Below, in pieces: positions 40,568-52,300 of a DNA stretch of 64,000 nucleotides (its first letter is position 1; every line of letters begins with the position of its first letter). Both the position numbers and the translations under genes were made by a program. The notes below the pieces were generated by a model. That model saw only the letters and a list, made by a program, of their open reading frames with translations. It was not told the origin of the DNA and searched no databases. Source of the DNA: Mucilaginibacter roseus (GTDB lineage: Bacteria > Bacteroidota > Bacteroidia > Sphingobacteriales > Sphingobacteriaceae); NCBI RefSeq assembly GCF_021215455.1, contig NZ_JAJPWV010000001.1, forward strand, positions 124,001 through 188,000, given 5' to 3'.

Positions 40568-41560
40568 ATGTCGCTCAGGTCTTTATCAAAAACCAGGTGG
40601 AGAATTGAACCTGACCGGGTTATTATATTTCCCTACCGGTTGTTTTATATCTTCGCTGTTTTTATGGGTGTTTTTTCAGTTGTATTACTGGTTGTATACA
40701 CACAATATCAAAACACCAGCATCACCACATCTACACCGTTGCTGTTGTTATCAGTATTAATTGTGGCTTTATTTGTTGGATATGGATTAACCTACGTTGA
40801 ATTTGATAACAGATCAGCCAGGATGCGGAAAATGCTGATGGGATTTTTACCGGTAGCGAGTCTTCCCTTTTCGCAGCTTCAGGGAATTAACCCGGTAAGT
40901 AATACAGCAGGCGGCTATAACTATCGCTTATTCCGGAAAAACGCGCGATACGGCAAGGGTATTGTGGTATCATCGGGTTATAGTAAAAGCGATGATCCGA
41001 ATGCTATCGCCTTTGTTGATGAAGCGGTTACAGTAGTTCATGGTTACCTTGACCTGCATGATTCACCGGCGGACTTTGTAACGCAGCCCATAGCCTCACT
41101 TAAGTATTTTGAACAAGATGGCAGTGTGTACGCGATCAAGACTAAAAAAGCAGGTGCGCTGATCTTTGCGCTGTTCTTTTTAGGTTTAGCGGTTTGGATG
41201 TTCACTGTGTCTGTTGAAAGCCTATTGGCTACACTGTTAATAATAGCTTTCCTGTTATTAATGGGGCTTGTATTTTTAAACGCGGCGTTTACGAAAATTG
41301 TATTTGATCCACACGCCAAAACGGTGCAAAGGACGGGCTTGTTCAACTTTTTCAATAAGCATTACGATTTCAGCAATTTTGTAGGTATTCAAACCATACG
41401 CCATTCCATGAATTTTATTTACGTACGCACTTCAATCAATCTGTATTTCGAGGTGCCCGGTAAAAATGGTAAACAGGATATACTTACTATTGGATCGCAT
41501 TACCGGAGTAAAAGTGTAGAACGCTTTATCCAGGAGTTTTATCAAGTAATGGGTGTTTAG
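40568..41560 (+). CDS. Predicted multi-pass membrane protein, unknown function
   Basis: A 330-residue protein with about four membrane segments: residues ~22-45, ~55-78, ~195-215 and ~215-240. Two cytoplasmic or extracellular parts resemble each other: the first about residues 80-135, the second about 240-330. Both show beta-rich PH-like patterning (E-F-D-N-R-S-A-R-M-R-K near residue 80; I-V-F-D-P-H-A-K-T-V-Q-R near residue 246). No catalytic motif seen. Confidence 0.65.
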   Translation: MSLRSLSKTRWRIEPDRVIIFPYRLFYIFAVFMGVFSVVLLVVYTQYQNTSITTSTPLLLLSVLIVALFVGYGLTYVEFDNRSARMRKMLMGFLPVASLPFSQLQGINPVSNTAGGYNYRLFRKNARYGKGIVVSSGYSKSDDPNAIAFVDEAVTVVHGYLDLHDSPADFVTQPIASLKYFEQDGSVYAIKTKKAGALIFALFFLGLAVWMFTVSVESLLATLLIIAFLLLMGLVFLNAAFTKIVFDPHAKTVQRTGLFNFFNKHYDFSNFVGIQTIRHSMNFIYVRTSINLYFEVPGKNGKQDILTIGSHYRSKSVERFIQEFYQVMGV

Positions 41561-41566
41561 ATCATG

Positions 41567-42601
41567 TCATCTCGTCCTGTAACTTCTTAAACGTGCGCGT
41601 ACGTAAGCGCCTGTTTCTGTTAGCTGTGAAACAGGCCAGCCACCCTTGGCCGAAGCTCCGGGTTGAACGATAGAGCATAATTCGTTACGCTTGTCGGCAA
41701 TAGACCAGTTTACCCAACTGATCTGGTTCTTCTCCAAAAAATTAAACCAAGCTTGCCACTCTTTATAGTCGATACGGCCGCTACCTGTAGCTTCGGTACC
41801 ATTGCATTCTGACACAAATACCGGGATGCCTTTATTTAGAGCGTAAGTACAATCATCACGTAGCCATTTGCCATGTGATGCTGCGTAGAAATGTACAGTG
41901 TACATAATGTTATCAAACCCTGTAATAGGTGATTTAGCTACCGCTTTAATGCTCTGATCCCATTTAGGGTTGCCAACCAGTATTATGTTGTGTGCATCGT
42001 ACTTTCTGATAGTTTTGATGATTTCTATTGAGTAAGCCTTAACATCGTCCCAGGTTTCATGATCAGGCTCGTTATACAATTCATAAATTATATTAGGGTA
42101 ACCGGCGTATGTTTTTGCCATCTCTGTAAAAAATTCCTTCGCTTCGGCCGTATGTATATCATGCGCATGGAAATCAATAATAATGTAAATGCCGTTTTTT
42201 ATGGCGGCATTCACAACCGTTTTTACCAATTTGACTTGCGCAGCACGGTTGCCTTTTACATATCCGCCCGAAAACTCAGCGCCCATGGCCGCCCGCAATA
42301 CGTCTACCTTAAAATCGGTAGCCATCCAGTTAACCACATCTTCATTCCAAAACTGTGGCCAAAAATTACTCCAGCCATAGCTTTGTCCCCTTAGCATAGC
42401 ATTATCGCCTTGTTCGTTTTTGAGGTATCGGCCACCTACATGCAAGCGGCCGTTAACAGCTACCGGAGTACCCGGCGGTGCCGTGGGAATCGTCACGCCA
42501 ATCGTATTGAAGGAATTCTTGCCGCGTAAATTCTTAGCGCAAAGCGTATAAACGCAAGCGGATAAAATTAAAGACGAAAGAATGATATAAAATTTTTTCA
42601 T
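41567..42601 (-). CDS. Glycoside hydrolase family 5 enzyme (cellulase-like)
   Basis: A 344-residue secreted enzyme with an N-terminal signal or lipoprotein-like sequence (SLILSAC). GH5 motifs: L-R-A-A-M-G, D-F-H-A-H-D, the acid/base Glu in Y-E-L-Y-N-E-P, H-F-Y-A-A-S-H and the nucleophile Glu in P-V-F-V-S-E-C-N-G. The pattern is close to GH5_2 endoglucanases. Part of the PUL, transcribed leftward after the GH51-like gene. Confidence 0.85.
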   Translation of the reverse strand: MKKFYIILSSLILSACVYTLCAKNLRGKNSFNTIGVTIPTAPPGTPVAVNGRLHVGGRYLKNEQGDNAMLRGQSYGWSNFWPQFWNEDVVNWMATDFKVDVLRAAMGAEFSGGYVKGNRAAQVKLVKTVVNAAIKNGIYIIIDFHAHDIHTAEAKEFFTEMAKTYAGYPNIIYELYNEPDHETWDDVKAYSIEIIKTIRKYDAHNIILVGNPKWDQSIKAVAKSPITGFDNIMYTVHFYAASHGKWLRDDCTYALNKGIPVFVSECNGTEATGSGRIDYKEWQAWFNFLEKNQISWVNWSIADKRNELCSIVQPGASAKGGWPVSQLTETGAYVRARLRSYRTR

Positions 42602-42657
42602 TAGAAGTAGTAGGGGAGGGCTCGTTCAAAAAAAGGTATGCCCGCATCCTTTAAAGC

Positions 42658-44391
42658 TTATTTTTTATTAACTACCACAAATACCGCGCCTCGTGCCGGT
42701 ACAGTTACCCTTATACCGTTTGCAGTTGCGGCTGAGCGGGCCTTTATTGAGCTGTAACCTGCAGGGCCGCCTGCCTCGAGTGCAGTGCCGCTACCGTTTA
42801 CAGTTACCTTGCGCGAAAATTCGCCATTATCATTACCGCCCTCCAGGCTGTACCAATAAAAACGGCTGCCCGGATTAAAGTTGTTAAATTTTAACAATAC
42901 ATTTTGTGCTGTTGCGGAGGTGTTAACCAAATTTACATTGGTTTCGCCCGATGAGTAGGTTGTAGCGTAGCTTTTAACGGCGGTAGTTCCGGTCACAGAT
43001 GAGGGTATCATTCTATCGCCCAATAGCTTTTGAAAATAGTACATATAGTAAAATGATGGCCTGAGGTTCCATTTGGGGATGCCAGGCTCGTCGCCTCCGC
43101 TAAATAAGCCATGATCGTTGCCATTATCCCAACCGTTTACCAAATCCCAGCGTGCGGCCATGCCATACTGGTTTTTTATAGCCTCTGCCTGTACTATTAC
43201 AGCAAACAAGCCGCTTACGTTAGATACCTGCTGCTTGGAACCTGATGCAAAAATGTTCCATTCATCAAGCGCGATAGGTTTTGGGGCAGCGCCGTATTTC
43301 TGAAATTCCTGCCCCATAAAGTGCGCCATTTCTGTTGTTACGGTAGATGCCGAGTTTAATATAGCCGTAGCGTCTTCGTTCCCGCTGCTGGTGTAATAAT
43401 TATGGATCACATAAAAATCGGCCTTGTTTTTTGATGCATTCAGCACTCCGGAGTTCCAGGTTTTAGTGGTTTGTGTTTGCCATGATTCAGTAGCCGCTGC
43501 CTCGTAAAGCACCACACCAATATGGATGGTTTTATTTATGTCTGCCGCTGCTTTGCGCATCGAATCGATAAACACATTGGCATGATTTCCGTAAAGCTCG
43601 CCGGTAATTATCTCAGGCTGGCCGTCTTTATTAGCCGCTTTGTTTATGCGGTAGCCTGCCTGCCAGCTCCCATAATGCTCGTTACCTATTTCCCAATATT
43701 TGGTACGGCCATTATCAAAACGTACCCACTGGGCAGCCAGATGAGCCGCGTTAGCTACCGGCGTAGCAGATGTGCTATAGCGTGCATACGAATAGTTTAC
43801 TGAGATTATACCCTTTGAGTTGGTGCTTTGTAAGAGTTCATAATAATTATTAAGATTGAACTGCCAGTTGAGTTTTGTTTTGCCATATAGATAACTTGCA
43901 GGCTGGGTTACGCCGTTTTCGTTTACAGCGGTGTTCGGCACGTCATCCGGGAGGTGGCCTTCTTCTTCGTTCCAAAAATAATTATTGGCCGAATTTCCGC
44001 CGGGGAAACGGATCATACCGGCGTTCAGATTTTTTACATCGCTTACAGCCTGTGCCGGTAACGGCCCCATCCACCACACCGCGTTATGCCCGAAAATTGT
44101 GCGCGGTATCCTGGTGATCACTGATGAAGCATCAATGGTGACAGTTCCTGCAGCTTGTGCAGGGATGGACGCTTCCGTATAGTCGGGCGCGGTAAATTGC
44201 CGTGCAGACCAATCATCAGCAAAAAAACCAATCGTTTTTGCCGTTTCCGGGTCATCAACAGGCACTACCTGCGTAACCGGATCTACCGGCGGGTCAACTT
44301 TTTTATCGTCGGCGGGTTTGCTTTCTTTTTTGCATGATACGGCTGCAATAGCCCAAAGGCACATAAGGGTGCGGGTATTCAATAGTCGCAT
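42658..44391 (-). CDS. GH51-like alpha-L-arabinofuranosidase family lipoprotein
   Basis: A 577-residue secreted lipoprotein (lipobox A-V-S-C near residue 20, then a Lys/Asp/Pro-rich linker). The catalytic domain has a G-M-I-R-F-P-G-G-N-S entry. The acid/base Glu is in W-E-I-G-N-E-H and the nucleophile Glu in A-L-D-E-W-N-I-F, the GH51 arrangement, and a C-terminal beta-sandwich follows. Surface-attached glycosidase feeding the PUL. A GH30 or GH39 assignment remains possible. Confidence 0.7.
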   Translation of the reverse strand: MRLLNTRTLMCLWAIAAVSCKKESKPADDKKVDPPVDPVTQVVPVDDPETAKTIGFFADDWSARQFTAPDYTEASIPAQAAGTVTIDASSVITRIPRTIFGHNAVWWMGPLPAQAVSDVKNLNAGMIRFPGGNSANNYFWNEEEGHLPDDVPNTAVNENGVTQPASYLYGKTKLNWQFNLNNYYELLQSTNSKGIISVNYSYARYSTSATPVANAAHLAAQWVRFDNGRTKYWEIGNEHYGSWQAGYRINKAANKDGQPEIITGELYGNHANVFIDSMRKAAADINKTIHIGVVLYEAAATESWQTQTTKTWNSGVLNASKNKADFYVIHNYYTSSGNEDATAILNSASTVTTEMAHFMGQEFQKYGAAPKPIALDEWNIFASGSKQQVSNVSGLFAVIVQAEAIKNQYGMAARWDLVNGWDNGNDHGLFSGGDEPGIPKWNLRPSFYYMYYFQKLLGDRMIPSSVTGTTAVKSYATTYSSGETNVNLVNTSATAQNVLLKFNNFNPGSRFYWYSLEGGNDNGEFSRKVTVNGSGTALEAGGPAGYSSIKARSAATANGIRVTVPARGAVFVVVNKK

Positions 44392-44525
44392 AATATTTAC
44401 AGGTAATAATCGGCTTAAATTCTGGTGTAGTACGCTGCAATACTATCAAAACAAACAGCCAATCAAATTATCACGCTGTGCAAAAACGTATCATTTAATG
44501 CCCTGAAATACGTTATAACCCCAGT

Positions 44526-47500
44526 TTATAAATTGCTTTTGCCGTTCAAATAAGTTTTAGGGCTCATACCGTACTTTTTTGAAAACGAACGGCTGAAATT
44601 AGCAGGTTCAGAAAAGCCCACTTTATAAGCTACTTCAGCTATCGTAAAATCACCGCTCAATAATAGCGCTGCCGCTTTTTCCATCCGGATGTCAGTCACA
44701 AAATCATGCACCGTTTTGTTGGTAAGGGCGCTTATTTTTCGATAAAGTTGCCGGCGACTCATTTGCAGGCGTTCGGCAAGGGTGTCAATATCAAAATCAA
44801 TATCCGCTATATTATCCTCCACAATCTTGATCGCCTTTTTCAGGAATTGCTTATCAATGGGTGATATCTCAACCTGCACATGTTTTTCTTCAACTGTATT
44901 GCTATATAATTCCCGTAGCTTTTTGCGCGAATCCAGTATATTCTGTATTCTTACTTTAAGCAAAGCGGAGTTGTAAGGTTTAGCAATATAGGCGTCAGCA
45001 CCGGTAGTGTAACCCTCAATCCGGTTCTCTTCGGTTTGTCGTGCTGTTAACAGTATAACGGGTATATGGCTGGTTTTTTCGTCAGTTTTAAGCTTATTGC
45101 ACAGTTCGAGCCCATCGTGCCCGGGCATAAGTATATCGCTTATCACCATGTCAGGCACAATTTTTATGGCCATTTCGTAACCTTCCAAACCGTCGCAGGC
45201 CTGGTATACCAGGTAAGTTTCTGATAGTTCCTGTGTAATGTAACGGCGCAGGTTATCATTGTCTTCAACCACTAAAATTACAGGTAAGTTAGTGTCAATA
45301 TTGTCGGGTATAATTTCTAAAGCGGTTTGCTCTTTATACTCGCCAATTTGTTCTTTTGTGTTGTCAGGAATGTTTTCCGGCCCATCATCCAAGCCCGAGC
45401 CAACAGGTATCCGCACAATAAAATCAGTGCCTTTGCCTTCTTCACTTTCAACCACAATGTCGCCGTTATGCATGGTAACCAATTCCTTTGTAAGCGCCAA
45501 GCCTATGCCGCTCGATTCTTTGGCGAAGCGTTGGGTGCCTTTTACCTGGTAAAAAATGTCAAATATCTTTTCATGGAACTGTTTTGGTATGCCTATCCCT
45601 GTATCTACAACATGTATCTCGATAAATTCCTTATCGTTTATATTTACTTGTTTTACCAACACCGTCACCATTCCGTTGTCGGGTGTGTGTTTAAAGGCGT
45701 TGGCGAGCAGGTTAGTTAATATTTTATGCAGCTTATCGCTGTCGAGCCAGGCATGGGTAACGTTATCTTCTATCCGAAGTGAATATTGAATGTTACGCTC
45801 GTTAGCTTTCAAATTAAAATTGTCAAATGCATCCGATACCAGTGCCTCTACACGTACTTTTTTTAGATCGGGTTGCATGTTGCCGCTTTCAAGTTTTCTA
45901 AAATCGAGCAATTGGTTCACAAGCGCCATCAGCCTTACAGCGTTTTTATAAGCCAAAGCGCTGTATGAATTTACTTTTTCAGCACTGATATCACCTGTGG
46001 AAATTTTACGGATAGGGTCAATAATCAGCGATAGGGGTGTGCGTAATTCGTGCGATATGTTGGTGAAAAAGTTAAGCTTTAACTGATTTAATTCCTGTGT
46101 TTTACTTGCTGATAATTTTTGAAATTCAATTTCATTTTTCAGCTTTTCCCTCGATACTATTTCCCGGTAGATAACATACAAAATGCCGGCAATAACGGCT
46201 ATATAAATAAGGTAAGCAATGTTAGTTTTCCAAAACGGGGGCTTAATAATAATTTTAATGAATGCACCCTGCCTGTTCCATACGCCATCATTGTTTGAGG
46301 CGATGACCCTAAAGGTATACTCGCCCGGATCAAGGTTGGTATAAGTAACCTTTCTTTCATTTCTTATGTGATTCCATCGCCTGTCAAATCCTTCGAGGCG
46401 ATAGGCATACCGGTTTTTCTGCGGGATAGTATAATTCAACGCGGCAAATTCTATGGTAAACACCGATTGGTTGTGAGAAAGCGCTATTTCACGCGTTTCA
46501 TTGATGTTGAGTTGAAGCGGAGAGTTTTTATTAGCTACAGGCACCGATTTGTTAAACAGCAAGAAATCGGTTATTACAACGGGCGGAATATGCCGGTTGA
46601 TTTTTATATCATCAGGATCAATCAGATTAAAACCGTTAAGCCCTCCAAACAATAAATCGTTGTTGTTTAATGTGATACCAGCCCCTAAAAAAAACTCGTT
46701 GCTTTGCAGTCCGTTAAGCACTGTAAACGTTTTAAATTTCTTGGTATGCGGATCATACTGATTAATGCCATTGTCGGTACTGATCCACAGCATGCCGTTT
46801 TTATCCTCACTAATCGAATTGATAATATTACCGGCAAGTCCGTTTGATCTGTTGAAGGGCTTAAAGCGGTGGGTAGTATTATCAAATAAATGCAGGCCGC
46901 CACCCATGGTGCCAACCCATATGTTTTTTTGTTTATCCTGGTAAATAGCGTAAATAATATCGCTTTGTAAACCGCTGTTAAGTGTGTTATAATAGGTGAA
47001 TTTCCCGGTTTTAGGGTTAAGCATATTCAGGCCACCGGAGTAGGTGCCTATCCAGATGTTTCCATCAGCGTCCTCACACAAACTCCTGACGAAATTACTG
47101 CTGATGCTTTGGCCATATTGGGTATACATGTAATTTTTAAACCGGCCGGTAGCCGGATTAAGCATACTCACGCCGCCGCCGTTGGTGCCGGCCCAGATGT
47201 TACCTTGCCGGTCTTCCATCAAGGTATATACAGCATTGTTCTTCAGCCCGGCGTTGTAAAATACGGGTTTCATAGTGCTGAGATCCATTTTTATCAATCC
47301 GTTGCCATAAGTACCTGCCCACAAGACCTTTTTATCAGCCGATAGCTTAAGCGCCAAAACAGAAAGCGAGGGAAAATAATGTTGTTTTGATTGCGGGTTA
47401 AAAGCTGTGAACCAGTTATTTTTACGTTGCCAGTGATACAAGCCGCCACCATCAGTGCCTACCCAAACATCGCCATCAGCCCCTTCGGCAAAGGAGCTTA

Positions 47501-48596
47501 CGGTATTGGTGTTGAGGTTTTCGTTATTGAAATTACGGTATAGTTTAAAGCTGGTTTCGTTTTTGTCGTACTTATTTATGCCGCCGTTATAAGTACCCAC
47601 CCATAAAATGCCTACGTTATCAACCAATAGTGAGTATACCGAACTGTGGCTTAGCGACCGTTCGTCAAACGGCAATTCCTGGTAATGCGTGAACGTTTTG
47701 GATGATAGCTCAAAGTGATCGAGCGCGCTTTCTGTTGCTACCCACAAATTGTTGGCCCCATCGTTACTTATCGCGTTGACTACATTATTACTCAGGCTAT
47801 TATTGTTGTTGGATTTGTGTTTATATACCTCGAATTTTCTACTATCGGCGCTTAGCTTATTAAGCCCGTCAGCAGTACCTATCCAAAGGTTTCCTGATGC
47901 ATCCTGGTTTATGCAATTAACTTTATTGTGGCTAAGGCTTGTTGCATCGCTGTCATTATTCAAAAAAGTTTTACAACTGCCTGTTTTAGGGTTCAATATG
48001 TTTAGGCCGCCGGCAGTTCCTATCCACAGCCTGTTTTTGCTATCCTGATAAATGCAGCTAATCGTGTTGTTTGACAGAGTACCTGTACTCGCGGCAAACT
48101 GTTTAACCTGCCTGGTTTTGCGGTTTAACAGATTCAGCTTATTAAATGTACCCACCCAAAAATTCTTTTGCCGGTCTTCATAAATAGCGGTAACGGCCAG
48201 GTCGCTTATTAAAGTACTGTTTGCTCCCTTTGTACCAATCGAAACAAAGGCATCTTTACCCCGGTCATACAGAACCAACCCGCCATCACTGGTTCCAATC
48301 CATAGGTCGCCGTTACTATCCTCAAAAAGGCAGTTAATGTCATTTCCCGGGATGCTTGTGCTGTCTTTTAAGTTGTGCTGATAAATCTTAAAACTGTAGC
48401 CATCGTATTTATTGAGTCCGTTTTGGGTACCAAACCACATAAACCCAAGCTTATCTTTTAAAATACAGTTTACCTTGCTTTGCGATAATCCGTTAAGCGT
48501 AGTTAGATGCGTAAACTGCACATTGCTCTGCGCATAGCTTTTCCCTAATAAAATAGGTAGGCAAAAAAGTACCAGCCTCGCAACGGGTTTAAACAT
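44526..48596 (-). CDS. Hybrid two-component system sensor/regulator 1
   Basis: A 1356-residue hybrid two-component system (HTCS). Signal peptide (residues 1-23, ending S-Y-A-Q), about fourteen two-component propeller repeats (W-x-G-T-x-x-G-x-N motifs, 25-660), a Y_Y_Y domain (about 700-770), one membrane segment (about 785-805), HisKA with H849 (N-I-S-H-E-L-R-T-P-L), HATPase, receiver with D1154 (V-I-S-D-I-L-M-P-G), and an AraC-type DNA-binding domain at the C-terminus. ATG at 48596 is chosen to place the signal peptide at the N-terminus. Senses an oligosaccharide in the periplasm and activates PUL genes. Confidence 0.9.
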   Translation of the reverse strand: MFKPVARLVLFCLPILLGKSYAQSNVQFTHLTTLNGLSQSKVNCILKDKLGFMWFGTQNGLNKYDGYSFKIYQHNLKDSTSIPGNDINCLFEDSNGDLWIGTSDGGLVLYDRGKDAFVSIGTKGANSTLISDLAVTAIYEDRQKNFWVGTFNKLNLLNRKTRQVKQFAASTGTLSNNTISCIYQDSKNRLWIGTAGGLNILNPKTGSCKTFLNNDSDATSLSHNKVNCINQDASGNLWIGTADGLNKLSADSRKFEVYKHKSNNNNSLSNNVVNAISNDGANNLWVATESALDHFELSSKTFTHYQELPFDERSLSHSSVYSLLVDNVGILWVGTYNGGINKYDKNETSFKLYRNFNNENLNTNTVSSFAEGADGDVWVGTDGGGLYHWQRKNNWFTAFNPQSKQHYFPSLSVLALKLSADKKVLWAGTYGNGLIKMDLSTMKPVFYNAGLKNNAVYTLMEDRQGNIWAGTNGGGVSMLNPATGRFKNYMYTQYGQSISSNFVRSLCEDADGNIWIGTYSGGLNMLNPKTGKFTYYNTLNSGLQSDIIYAIYQDKQKNIWVGTMGGGLHLFDNTTHRFKPFNRSNGLAGNIINSISEDKNGMLWISTDNGINQYDPHTKKFKTFTVLNGLQSNEFFLGAGITLNNNDLLFGGLNGFNLIDPDDIKINRHIPPVVITDFLLFNKSVPVANKNSPLQLNINETREIALSHNQSVFTIEFAALNYTIPQKNRYAYRLEGFDRRWNHIRNERKVTYTNLDPGEYTFRVIASNNDGVWNRQGAFIKIIIKPPFWKTNIAYLIYIAVIAGILYVIYREIVSREKLKNEIEFQKLSASKTQELNQLKLNFFTNISHELRTPLSLIIDPIRKISTGDISAEKVNSYSALAYKNAVRLMALVNQLLDFRKLESGNMQPDLKKVRVEALVSDAFDNFNLKANERNIQYSLRIEDNVTHAWLDSDKLHKILTNLLANAFKHTPDNGMVTVLVKQVNINDKEFIEIHVVDTGIGIPKQFHEKIFDIFYQVKGTQRFAKESSGIGLALTKELVTMHNGDIVVESEEGKGTDFIVRIPVGSGLDDGPENIPDNTKEQIGEYKEQTALEIIPDNIDTNLPVILVVEDNDNLRRYITQELSETYLVYQACDGLEGYEMAIKIVPDMVISDILMPGHDGLELCNKLKTDEKTSHIPVILLTARQTEENRIEGYTTGADAYIAKPYNSALLKVRIQNILDSRKKLRELYSNTVEEKHVQVEISPIDKQFLKKAIKIVEDNIADIDFDIDTLAERLQMSRRQLYRKISALTNKTVHDFVTDIRMEKAAALLLSGDFTIAEVAYKVGFSEPANFSRSFSKKYGMSPKTYLNGKSNL

Positions 48597-49366
48597 ATTA
48601 AACGAGCTATCAGTAATGTTTATTAACGGTTTATAAAGCGCAATTGTAATCGATACCGCGCTTTGGAATTTTACCCAAAGCAATATAATCTAATTGTTAA
48701 TACCTAATTGTAGGCAGATTTTTTCTTAAAACATTTAATGAGTAGTTATTTGGTTGTGCTGTACGCAATCTGTAGAACTGAATTAACAAGGACGTGATGC
48801 GTTGTAGTGCCACATGTCATATTTTGATAAGTAAAGTAGTGCAGGATTATGGTAAATAGAGCTACAAATTTGCCTGCTCAGATATTTGCCCGTTATAAGA
48901 TTAAAACCTGAAAGGCACTTATTGATAAGTAATTAACGTTACTGCGATTGTGTGCTTTTAAGAATGCTCCTAATGTATTTTACTCATAAGGTATTGTTTG
49001 TCAGTGTGTTAAATTGAATTAACATTTGTTTTATCAATATTTACATTACTTGTATATAATATTTAACAGTCATTCTAATTTCATCAACAGCCAATGCGAT
49101 AAATCCTGTTTAGCATTGCCGACCAATTTTTATAGACCGATTTCTTAACAAACTAAACAACTATGGTAAAAACTATTACTACCAGTTAACTATGCTCAAA
49201 ATTTGCAATTGATTTTGATAAGCTTGAATTTTTACATCGCCGCTATTTCACTGCGCATTGTGTAATGTGACCTTATTTCATAAATCAATAATGCCGAAAC
49301 CAATTATGGCATGGTGTAACAACACCATGCTGGTACTATATATCCAATAAACCTAATTAATTAACC
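48597..49366. promoter_or_regulatory. 770-base divergent region between HTCS 1 and susC
   Basis: AT-rich, no supported gene. It must carry the divergent promoters and probably the HTCS binding site. The clearest element is the inverted repeat at 49309-49330, listed separately. Short stretches of the form TTAACATTTG occur but no consensus promoter can be placed with confidence. Confidence 0.5.
49309..49330. promoter_or_regulatory. Inverted repeat just upstream of susC
   Basis: GCATGGTGT-AACA-ACACCATGC is a perfect 9-bp inverted repeat with a 4-base centre, ending 36 bases before the susC ATG. It may be an mRNA hairpin in the 5' leader or an operator. Confidence 0.5.
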
Positions 49367-52300
49367 ATGCTACAAATTTTACGAAGTATTTTTATGCTGT
49401 GTTTGCTTGCCTGTGTTTGCATAGGCGCTTACGCGCAGAACCGGGTAATAACCGGTACGGTTACGGATCCGAACGGCGAGGCGCTCCCCGGCGCCACGGT
49501 TACGGCTACCGGTACTACGGTATCTGTTGCTACCAACAAAATGGGCGCTTTTTCCATCAATGCACCAGCCGCCAGCAACAGTTTAACCATAACCTTTTTA
49601 GGGATGGAAAAGCAACAAATTTCTATTGCCGGAAAAACAAACATTAATGTTTACCTGAAACCATCAGCAACATCGTTAGAAGAGGTTGTGGTAAAGGTTG
49701 CCTACGGTAGCGCTAAAAAGGCCAATCTATCAAGCGCGCAAACATCTATCTCAGCTAAAGAGCTTAACCGTACGGTGAATACCACGGTCGAGCAAGCGCT
49801 GCAGGGCCGTTCGGCGGGTGTATATGTTACACAAAATTCAGGGCAGCCGGGTGGGGGCATGTCAATCAATATCCGTGGTGTGAGTACCATCAACGGCGCC
49901 ACCGATCCGCTGTATGTAATTGATGATATACAGATAGCGCCAACACAAATCGGTTTAGGTCTGCAAAGCTCAACCAACCCGTTGGCTGGTATAAACCCGG
50001 CTGATATTGAGGATATACAGGTATTGCAGGGCCCCGCAGCCACATCGCTGTACGGTTCACGTGCTACCAACGGTGTTGTGTTGATCACTACTAAAAGAGG
50101 TAAAGCAGGCGATGTAAAGCTCACTTACAATTATCAATATGGATTGCAAACAGCGCCAAAGCATCTCGATGTGATGGATTTGAGGCAATATGCGCAAATG
50201 GTTAAGGAATACCATGCTATTGCCGGCGGCGAAACACCGCTTGAATTTCTTGATCCGTCATTACTCGGCAAAGGCACTAACTGGCAGGATGAGCTTTTTG
50301 GAAACAGCGCGCGCCAAAATCATACGGTGAGCCTGAGTGGCGGTACCGAAAAAACCAAGTACTATTTATCCGGCGATTACCTTGATCAAAAGGGCGTTGC
50401 AGCAGGTTCAGGCTTTAAGCGCTACTCTGCACGTTTAAATATGGATAGCAAGGCCAAGGAATGGCTGACTTTTGGAACAGATCTTAACTTTAGCCAAACC
50501 AAAGAGAACCTGACTACCAGTCAGGAAAATTTAATATCCAACGGAATTCAGTTAACGCCGCAAATACCTGTTAAAAACATAGATGGTTCATGGGGCGGTG
50601 GCGATTTGAACAATGGTGCTAACCAGTTTGCGCCGGTTAACCCGGTTGCTATTGCCAACCTGGTAACCAATAACTTTTTAAGGCGCGAATTTCGCGGTGG
50701 TTTACGGGCCGATGTTAAGATTTTGCCTGAACTGCATTTTAAAACGTCATTAACTACAAACGTAGGCTACTCCGAATCACAAAACTATATGCCTACCTAT
50801 AAAATTGGTTGGGCAGAGAATGTTACCGCTGCTTTTACCAACGGTACCGGTTCGAATACTTACTGGAATTGGAACCAGTTGCTGGAGTACAACAAAAGCT
50901 TTGGCAGGCATAACTTTAACCTGATAGCCAGCCACGAGGCGCAAGCCGGTACGTGGAAAAACCTTTCGGCACGCCGAACCGGCTTTTTAACCAATGATAT
51001 ATTTGACATTGAGGCAGGTGATCCAAACACGGCAAGTAACGGCGGCGGATCAGGACATTGGGCTTTAGAGTCTTTCCTGGCGAGGTTAAACTATAACTAT
51101 GCCGACCGGTATATCGTTTCAGGAGCAATACGTGCCGACGGTTCGTCCAATTTCGGGTCAGAGAATATCTGGGGATACTTCCCGTCAGTGTCAGCAGCCT
51201 GGCGTATTACTAATGAGCCGTTCTGGAACTTATCAGCTATCAACGAATTAAAATTGCGTGTTGAAACCGGCTTAACCGGTAACCAGGGCGGCGGTGCGGG
51301 CATTTACTCACCTTTGGCGCCTGGTGCAACACCAACAAGTACCGGCTTTTTACCAAGCAAATTCGCTAACCCGAATTTGAAATGGGAAGAAACACGTACT
51401 TACAACATTGGCCTGAACGTTGGTTTATTTAAGGATCGTATTACACTTGAAGCCGATTATTACGATAAACAAACCAGCAACCTATTAATGGATTTGTCGC
51501 TGCCTTGGTACATGGGTACCAATGGTACAGGCGCTGTTGGCGCTCCGTTGGTAAATATTGGTACATTATCAAATAAAGGCTGGGGTATAACATTAAATAC
51601 CACTAACATTACCAATAAGGATTTTACCTGGAACACAAACTTTAACATATCACACTTTAAAACCGTTATCAAGCAGCTCAACAGCGAGTCGGCGTTTATT
51701 TCACGTACCTCGTGGTGGTTAGATAACTGGACACAAAAATCAGCAATAGGTTCAGCGCCTTGGTTGTTCCAGGGATATATAGAAGAAGGCTTGTTCCAAT
51801 CACTGGATGAGATTAACAGCAGCGCCGTGCCGGTTGACAATAATGGCAACAGGCTGCCAACTGCAGAGGTGAACGGTGTTTGGGTTGGCGATGTAAAGTA
51901 CAAGGATATTAACGGTGATGGTAAAATCGATGTGAATGACCTTACTAACATAGGTAATCCATGGCCTAAACTGTATGCCGGTTTTACTAATAACTTCGCG
52001 TACAAAAACTTCAACCTTAGCGTGCTGGTAACAGCCGCATATGGTAACGATGTGTATAACTATCTGGCAAGAGCAAATTCAAATCCAAACAATATCAACC
52101 TGAGCCGTAACATGCTGCTTAACGCCATGAACTATGCGCGCCCGGTAACCAACGCCGACGGTTCAGCTTCGCTGGCCAATCCTGGAACCAACGTTGCCCG
52201 GATATCGTTCGGGCCAAACGGCAACTACGCCCGTATTACAGATAAATGGGTAGAGGATGGTTCATTTATCAGGCTAAAAAATGTAACCCTGTCATACAAC

